The notes beneath the pieces are model-generated. The model worked only from the letters and a program-made list of their open reading frames with translations. It did no database searches and was not told the origin of the DNA. Position numbers and translations under genes: made by a program. From CBDFKY01 sp965248995 (lineage in GTDB: Bacteria > Pseudomonadota > Alphaproteobacteria > Rickettsiales > UBA998), in assembly GCA_965248995.1 (NCBI GenBank), contig CBDFKY010000005.1:209311-273310 (forward strand): a stretch of 64,000 bases of DNA, given 5' to 3'. Below are positions 60,528 through 64,000 of the stretch, piece after piece. The first letter of the stretch is position 1; every line of letters begins with the position of its first letter.

Positions 60528-61805
60528 ATGAAATTACAAGCATTAACCACCCGCCTGCTTTCCTTTTGCCTGTGCGTATTCCTCTCGGCGTGCGCCCTCA
60601 CGCCGCTCGATACGCCGGAGCGTTCTCCCTACGCCGCCATGCCGGAAGCCAATCCGTATGAAACGCATACCGCGTCTCCCACGAAACAACCCTACCCTGC
60701 CGCCTCCGCGACTTACCCCATTACCTCACAGGCGCAGACGAACCCTGCGACCCATCCACAGGAAATACGCGTGGCGCTGCTGCTGCCGCTCACCGGCAAA
60801 TCCGCCGAACTGGGACAGGCGATGCTGGATGCGGCGATGCTCGGACTGTTCGACAAATACGCGGCCCTGCCGAAAGATGACGCCAGCCCGCGCATCATGA
60901 TCCTGCCCAAGGATACCGGCGATGAGCCCAAGCAGGCGGCGAAAGCGGCGGAAGAAGCGATCGGCGAAGGAGCGCAACTGATTCTGGGGCCGCTGTTCAG
61001 TGACGGAGTAAGCGCGGTGAAACCCATCGCCAAAGCCCACCATATCAACGTCATCAGCTTTTCCAATAACCGCTCGGTCGCAGGCGACAACAGCTACCTG
61101 TTCGGCTTTTTGCCTGAAGAACAGGTGAACCGCGTCGTCGCGACGGCGGTTGAGAAGGGTCAGCAGCATATCGGGGCGCTTTTGCCCGCCAATGATTACG
61201 GGATCGTGTTGGCGGATACGTTGAAGGATTATGCCGCCGTGCATGGGGTGATGCTTGCGGGAATCGTCCGCTATCCTCCTGATGCGGCGGATATCACTCC
61301 TTATATCCAGCAGTTGAAGACCGGCAGCGACGGCAACCCGCAGCCGATCGACGCGTTATTGCTGGCGGAAGGGGGCGAATCGTTCCTGAAACTCGTGGAC
61401 AACCTCAAACGCTACCAGCTCGGGAATGACCAGGTGCGTTATCTCGGCACCGGGCTCTGGGATGAGCGCACCCTGCTCGGTAACCCGGCGCTGTACGGAA
61501 GCTGGTTCGCCAGCAGCCCGCTCGCCTCCTACAGCGGTTTCGTCAGCCGTTTCGAAGCCGCCAACCATTACACCCCTCCCCGCCTCGCCTCGCTTGGCTA
61601 TGACGCCGTGGCGCTCGCCGCCACGCTCGCTCAGGGGGGTGGATTCGATGCCGCGCACATTACCCGCGCATCCGGGTTTGAAGGTCCCGCCAACGGCATT
61701 TTCCGTTTCCATGCGGACGGGACGATCGAGCGCGGCCTTTCCGTTCTCGCCCTGACGCCGGACGGTAAAGCGGAAATTTCCGTAGCGCCGCGGATGTTTT
61801 ATTAA
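60528..61805 (+). CDS. LppC/LpoA-like lipoprotein (penicillin-binding protein activator)
   Basis: The 425-residue protein has a lipobox (LSACA, Cys22), a Pro/Thr-rich linker of about 60 residues and a type 1 periplasmic-binding fold (VALLLPLTGKSAELGQAM, then LILGPLFSDGV). This is the LppC family; its LpoA branch activates penicillin-binding protein 1A in enterobacteria. The TPR domain of LpoA is missing, as in other alphaproteobacterial members. It is divergent from rsmI and followed by an inverted-repeat element. Confidence 0.9.
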   Translation: MKLQALTTRLLSFCLCVFLSACALTPLDTPERSPYAAMPEANPYETHTASPTKQPYPAASATYPITSQAQTNPATHPQEIRVALLLPLTGKSAELGQAMLDAAMLGLFDKYAALPKDDASPRIMILPKDTGDEPKQAAKAAEEAIGEGAQLILGPLFSDGVSAVKPIAKAHHINVISFSNNRSVAGDNSYLFGFLPEEQVNRVVATAVEKGQQHIGALLPANDYGIVLADTLKDYAAVHGVMLAGIVRYPPDAADITPYIQQLKTGSDGNPQPIDALLLAEGGESFLKLVDNLKRYQLGNDQVRYLGTGLWDERTLLGNPALYGSWFASSPLASYSGFVSRFEAANHYTPPRLASLGYDAVALAATLAQGGGFDAAHITRASGFEGPANGIFRFHADGTIERGLSVLALTPDGKAEISVAPRMFY

Positions 61806-61831
61806 GGGAATCGTACCGTTTACGCTACGTC

Positions 61832-61956
61832 GTACCGGCAGAGGCCGGTATCCAGTTCGCCTATGTCCTATGCGCACAGCACATGCCATATCCTATAAAG
61901 GGATGCTTCACATCCGGTTCATTTTTTTGCTGGATACCAGCCTCCGCCGGTATGAC
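61832..61956. repeat. MITE-like inverted-repeat element
   Basis: Two arms about 24-27 bases long (61832-61855 and 61930-61956) are near-perfect inverted copies with about three mismatches, separated by about 75 bases. Each arm is itself palindromic, built on a TACCGGC/GCCGGTA core. The outer sequence resembles the CTGGATTCCCGCC...GGAATGAC family of short intergenic repeats common in proteobacteria. It sits between the convergent lppC-like and mnmA genes, where it may also act as a transcription end. Confidence 0.65.
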
Positions 61957-62001
61957 CACATCTGATACCCAGCGAACGATATAAATTTACAGTACCGAGC
62001 C

Positions 62002-63111
62002 TTAAACCTGCTCCCGGGTAATCCAGCCACCACCGACCACACGGGTGCCGTTATACATAACGCAAGCCTGCCCCGCGGAAATGGCATATTCGGCATCGTC
62101 GGTCTCCACCAGAGCCTTATGATCTTCCAGCGCAGTCACCGTAGCGGATTTCAAGGTCTGCGCGGAACGCCATTTAATCTCGATGGAACGCGGTGCATAG
62201 ACGATCTGGTCCTCCAGCCAGTTGACGTCCCGAAGCATGAAGCGCTTTTTCGCCAGTGCCGATTTCTCCCCGACGATGACCTGTTTTTTGTCCGGGTCCA
62301 GCCGGATGACATAGAGCGGATGCGCATACGCCACGCCCAGCCCTTTCCGCTGGCCGACCGTGTAGTGAATGATCCCTTCATGGCGACCGAGGACCGTGCC
62401 GTCGGTATGAATGATATCCCCGGCATCGCACGCGCCGGGGCGCAGTTTTTCGATGACGCCGGCATAATTGCCGTTCGGTACGAAGCAGATATCCTGACTA
62501 TCCGGTTTATCCGATACCGCCAGCCCATACCGCAGCGCCAGTTGGCGCGTATGTTCCTTGGTCATGCCGCCGAGTGGAAACCGCAGGTAATCCAGCTGTG
62601 CCTGCGTGGTGGCAAACAGGAAATAACTCTGGTCCTTGCCGTTATCCAGCCCCGCATGCAATTCCGATTTATTTCCCTGCATCAGGCGCTGGACGTAATG
62701 CCCCGTGGCGAGCGCATCGGCTTCCAGTTCTTTTGCCGTGGCGAGAAGGTCCTTGAATTTCACCGACTGATTACATTTCACGCACGGAATCGGCGTCTCT
62801 CCAGACAGGTAGGTATCGACGAAATCATCCATCACGCTGTCACGGAAACGGTTTTCATAATTCAGCACGTAATGCGGAATACCGAGCTGATCCGCCACCA
62901 GTCGCGCGTCATGGATATCCTGCCCGGCGCAGCAGGCGCCTTTTTTCCCTATGGCCGCACCATGGTCGTAGAGCTGCAAGGTGATCCCGATCACCTGATA
63001 TCCCGCCTCGTGCAGCATAGCCGCGACGACGGAACTATCCACCCCACCCGACATCGCCACGACGACGCGGGTCTCCGCTTTCGGTTTAGTGATGCCTAAT
63101 TCTATCTGCAT
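62002..63111 (-). CDS. mnmA: tRNA 2-thiouridylase MnmA
   Basis: The 369-residue enzyme has the PP-loop SGGVDSSVVAAML, the two catalytic cysteine regions (TPIPCVKCNQSVKF and DSQDICFVPNG) and TVGQRKGLGVA. It adds sulfur to U34 of tRNAs for Lys, Glu and Gln. The length is normal. It is convergent with the lppC-like gene and ends just beyond the inverted-repeat element. Confidence 0.96.
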   Translation of the reverse strand: MQIELGITKPKAETRVVVAMSGGVDSSVVAAMLHEAGYQVIGITLQLYDHGAAIGKKGACCAGQDIHDARLVADQLGIPHYVLNYENRFRDSVMDDFVDTYLSGETPIPCVKCNQSVKFKDLLATAKELEADALATGHYVQRLMQGNKSELHAGLDNGKDQSYFLFATTQAQLDYLRFPLGGMTKEHTRQLALRYGLAVSDKPDSQDICFVPNGNYAGVIEKLRPGACDAGDIIHTDGTVLGRHEGIIHYTVGQRKGLGVAYAHPLYVIRLDPDKKQVIVGEKSALAKKRFMLRDVNWLEDQIVYAPRSIEIKWRSAQTLKSATVTALEDHKALVETDDAEYAISAGQACVMYNGTRVVGGGWITREQV

Positions 63112-63246
63112 GGGAAACGCGTTGTAGGATGGGTGACATTCGGGCCGACAACATAGCGTAAAAAGAAGACATTGACTATCGCTATTCGTTCGCTACATTG
63201 CCCTTATCTAAAGATATCGGGAGCGCGAATCCTGCGCAAAATTCAT

Positions 63247-63372
63247 ATGATACGATCGATTGTTCTCTTATGCTGCCTGTCCCTTGTGCTTTCTGCCTGT
63301 CATACGGTGGCAGGAGTCGGAGAAGATCTTGCTTCTTTAGTGATCTGCGCCGAACATATTTTTTATAGATAA
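63247..63372 (+). CDS. Entericidin-like small lipoprotein (copy 1)
   Basis: The 41-residue product (MIRSIVLLCCLSLVLSAC, then HTVAGVGEDL) has a signal peptide with lipobox LSAC (Cys18) and the short CHTVAGVGEDLASL tail resembling entericidins (typical form NTxxGxGEDI). Its end (CAEHIFYR) differs from the usual polar finish. Entericidins are small envelope lipoproteins of a toxin/antidote pair in enterobacteria; their role in alphaproteobacteria is unknown. A related gene lies at 63815-63937. Confidence 0.7.
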   Translation: MIRSIVLLCCLSLVLSACHTVAGVGEDLASLVICAEHIFYR

Positions 63373-63429
63373 CGGTTTTCTGTTTCTAAAAAAAGCTTAC
63401 TCTAAATTTCATAGGAGATGAAATAAAAA

Positions 63430-63450
63430 AAAGCGGTCAAAAGCCGCTTT
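63430..63450 (-). terminator. Rho-independent terminator for the 53-residue minus-strand gene
   Basis: AAAGCGG (63430-63436) pairs with CCGCTTT (63444-63450) around a seven-base loop. The run of A bases before the stem reads as a T run on the minus strand, so it ends transcription coming from the right. It lies 25 bases after the stop of the small gene. Confidence 0.8.
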
Positions 63451-63475
63451 GTAGAAGATCAAAAATGCGTGAAGA

Positions 63476-63637
63476 CTATTTAGGACCTCTCACGATAACT
63501 TCCACCGTTACTGTTCCATTTCCGTTATCGACCGGAACTGTTACAGCAGCATCTTTTGTGGTTGTGATTATTTCCACATACTCATTAATGTTTTCGGGTG
63601 TGCCAGTTACTGAAGCGGAAGGATTTTGTCCTAACAT
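63476..63637 (-). CDS. 53-residue protein of unknown function
   Basis: The frame opens at an ATG (63637) preceded by TTGAGGTTGAATT, a good ribosome site, and ends in TAG followed by its own terminator. The product starts MLGQNPSASVTGTPENINEY and ends VEVIVRGPK. It is acidic and Thr/Val-rich with alternating strands (TVTVEVIVR), with no signal peptide or membrane segment, so it could be a small beta-fold protein. An 85-codon frame on the opposite strand overlaps it but lacks a ribosome site. Confidence 0.65.
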   Translation of the reverse strand: MLGQNPSASVTGTPENINEYVEIITTTKDAAVTVPVDNGNGTVTVEVIVRGPK

Positions 63638-63814
63638 AATTCAACCTCAAAATAAATTAACTAAAAACAATGTAACTGACCCCAGTTTAGTTAATTTTTA
63701 TTTATTTTCAACTCTTTTTTGAGTTTTTTATTCGTTTGACAGAATGTTTTGACTTTATCCCATGTCACTTCTTATCTAGATGACTAAAAAAACTTTAAAG
63801 CTGGCGATAAAACG

Positions 63815-63937
63815 ATGCGAACTCTGATATTTTTGCTATGTGCCACACTTTTTCTTTCCGGCTGCCATACCGTACGGGGGGGTGTGGGACAGGATATATC
63901 GGCTTTGGGTAACGGTCTTGCCAGGAGTGCTAAATAA
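63815..63937 (+). CDS. Entericidin-like small lipoprotein (copy 2)
   Basis: The 40-residue product (MRTLIFLLCATLFLSGC, then HTVRGGVGQDISALGNG) has lipobox LSGC (Cys17) and the entericidin tail with GQDISALGNGLARSA, closer to canonical entericidin B than copy 1. The shared CHTV..GxG stretch suggests both copies come from one duplication. It is too short for routine gene calling. Confidence 0.8.
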   Translation: MRTLIFLLCATLFLSGCHTVRGGVGQDISALGNGLARSAK

Positions 63938-64000
63938 TAAGCAAAGGTGATATCTCACAGAAAAGCGCTGAGTTTACACTGAAACCGCTAGACCGTTCGT

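Noticed and set aside
63465..63722. 85-codon plus-strand frame over the 53-codon gene
   Set aside because: It has no ribosome site and the minus-strand frame has a ribosome site and a terminator in the right orientation.
1..64000. Reassigned TGA code (TGA as Trp)
   Set aside because: Many confident genes here end in TGA with the next gene starting at once (for example atpI/grxC, exbD pair, hfq/hflX), so the standard bacterial code holds.
1..64000. CRISPR arrays, insertion sequences, phage genes and rRNA
   Set aside because: No regularly spaced repeats, transposase or integrase frames, or rRNA-like stretches were seen on reading both strands.

Overview
The window is chromosomal DNA, about 53-54% GC by eye, from an alphaproteobacterium. 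The lineage markers are paired b and b' stalks of the F0 ATP synthase, a PopZ-type polar organiser downstream of pcm and tolC, a Mic60-like (COG4223) gene beside hemY, AddB rather than RecB, an hflX-hfq pair and the lppC/rsmI/yraN cluster. I cannot assign a genus. The GC content and gene set suggest a non-Rickettsiales group such as Micavibrionales or Rhodospirillales-like bacteria, but this is a guess. Genes are dense, no intergenic gap exceeds 300 bases, and I see no phage, transposase or CRISPR array. The only recognisable RNA gene is tRNA-Cys.

Layout. 1-6.4 kb (minus strand): a sugar island that looks sucrose-centred, with a truncated sucrose-synthase/sucrose-phosphate-synthase-like glycosyltransferase, an SGLT-type sodium symporter, a PfkB kinase, a DUF4337 membrane protein and a GH68-like protein. 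6.4-8.2 kb: a large unknown protein whose paralogue lies at 25.3-27.0 kb. 8.4-11 kb: plsC, rpmE and a PhoR-type kinase. 11-16.6 kb (minus): the F0 operon (atpI, a, c, b', b) preceded by grxC and followed by an outer-membrane-like protein and a family 2 glycosyltransferase with an N-terminal c-di-GMP-binding (MshEN-like) domain. 16.6-21.4 kb (minus): aroK, aroB, a CorC/HlyC protein and a ModA-like protein. 21.5-27 kb (plus): two ExbD proteins, TonB and small membrane proteins, then a heptosyltransferase-like GT9, an O-methyltransferase and the second large paralogue. 27-32 kb: tRNA-Cys, nrdB, rimM, an orphan prepilin, a 597-codon gene cut by one in-frame TGA, and dps. 32-45.8 kb: glmM, hemY, mic60-like, pcm-tolC-popZ, thiolase, quinone reductase, mlaC, sdhA and ubiH. 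46-55.6 kb: rpsM-rpsK-rpoA-rplQ, degP, crcB, rluC and addB, converging on hfq-hflX. 55.7-64 kb: pgk, prs, yraN, rsmI, lppC, an inverted-repeat element, mnmA, and a tail of very small genes (two entericidin-like lipoproteins flanking a 53-residue protein).

Most of the window is housekeeping. The accessory material worth attention is the putative sucrose island, the lineage-specific large membrane proteins (one apparently broken by a nonsense codon), the c-di-GMP-gated glycan synthase attached to the ATP synthase operon, an ExbD/ExbD/TonB operon without ExbB, and four genes shorter than 60 codons that routine gene calling would easily miss (21480-21629, 63247-63372, 63476-63637, 63815-63937).
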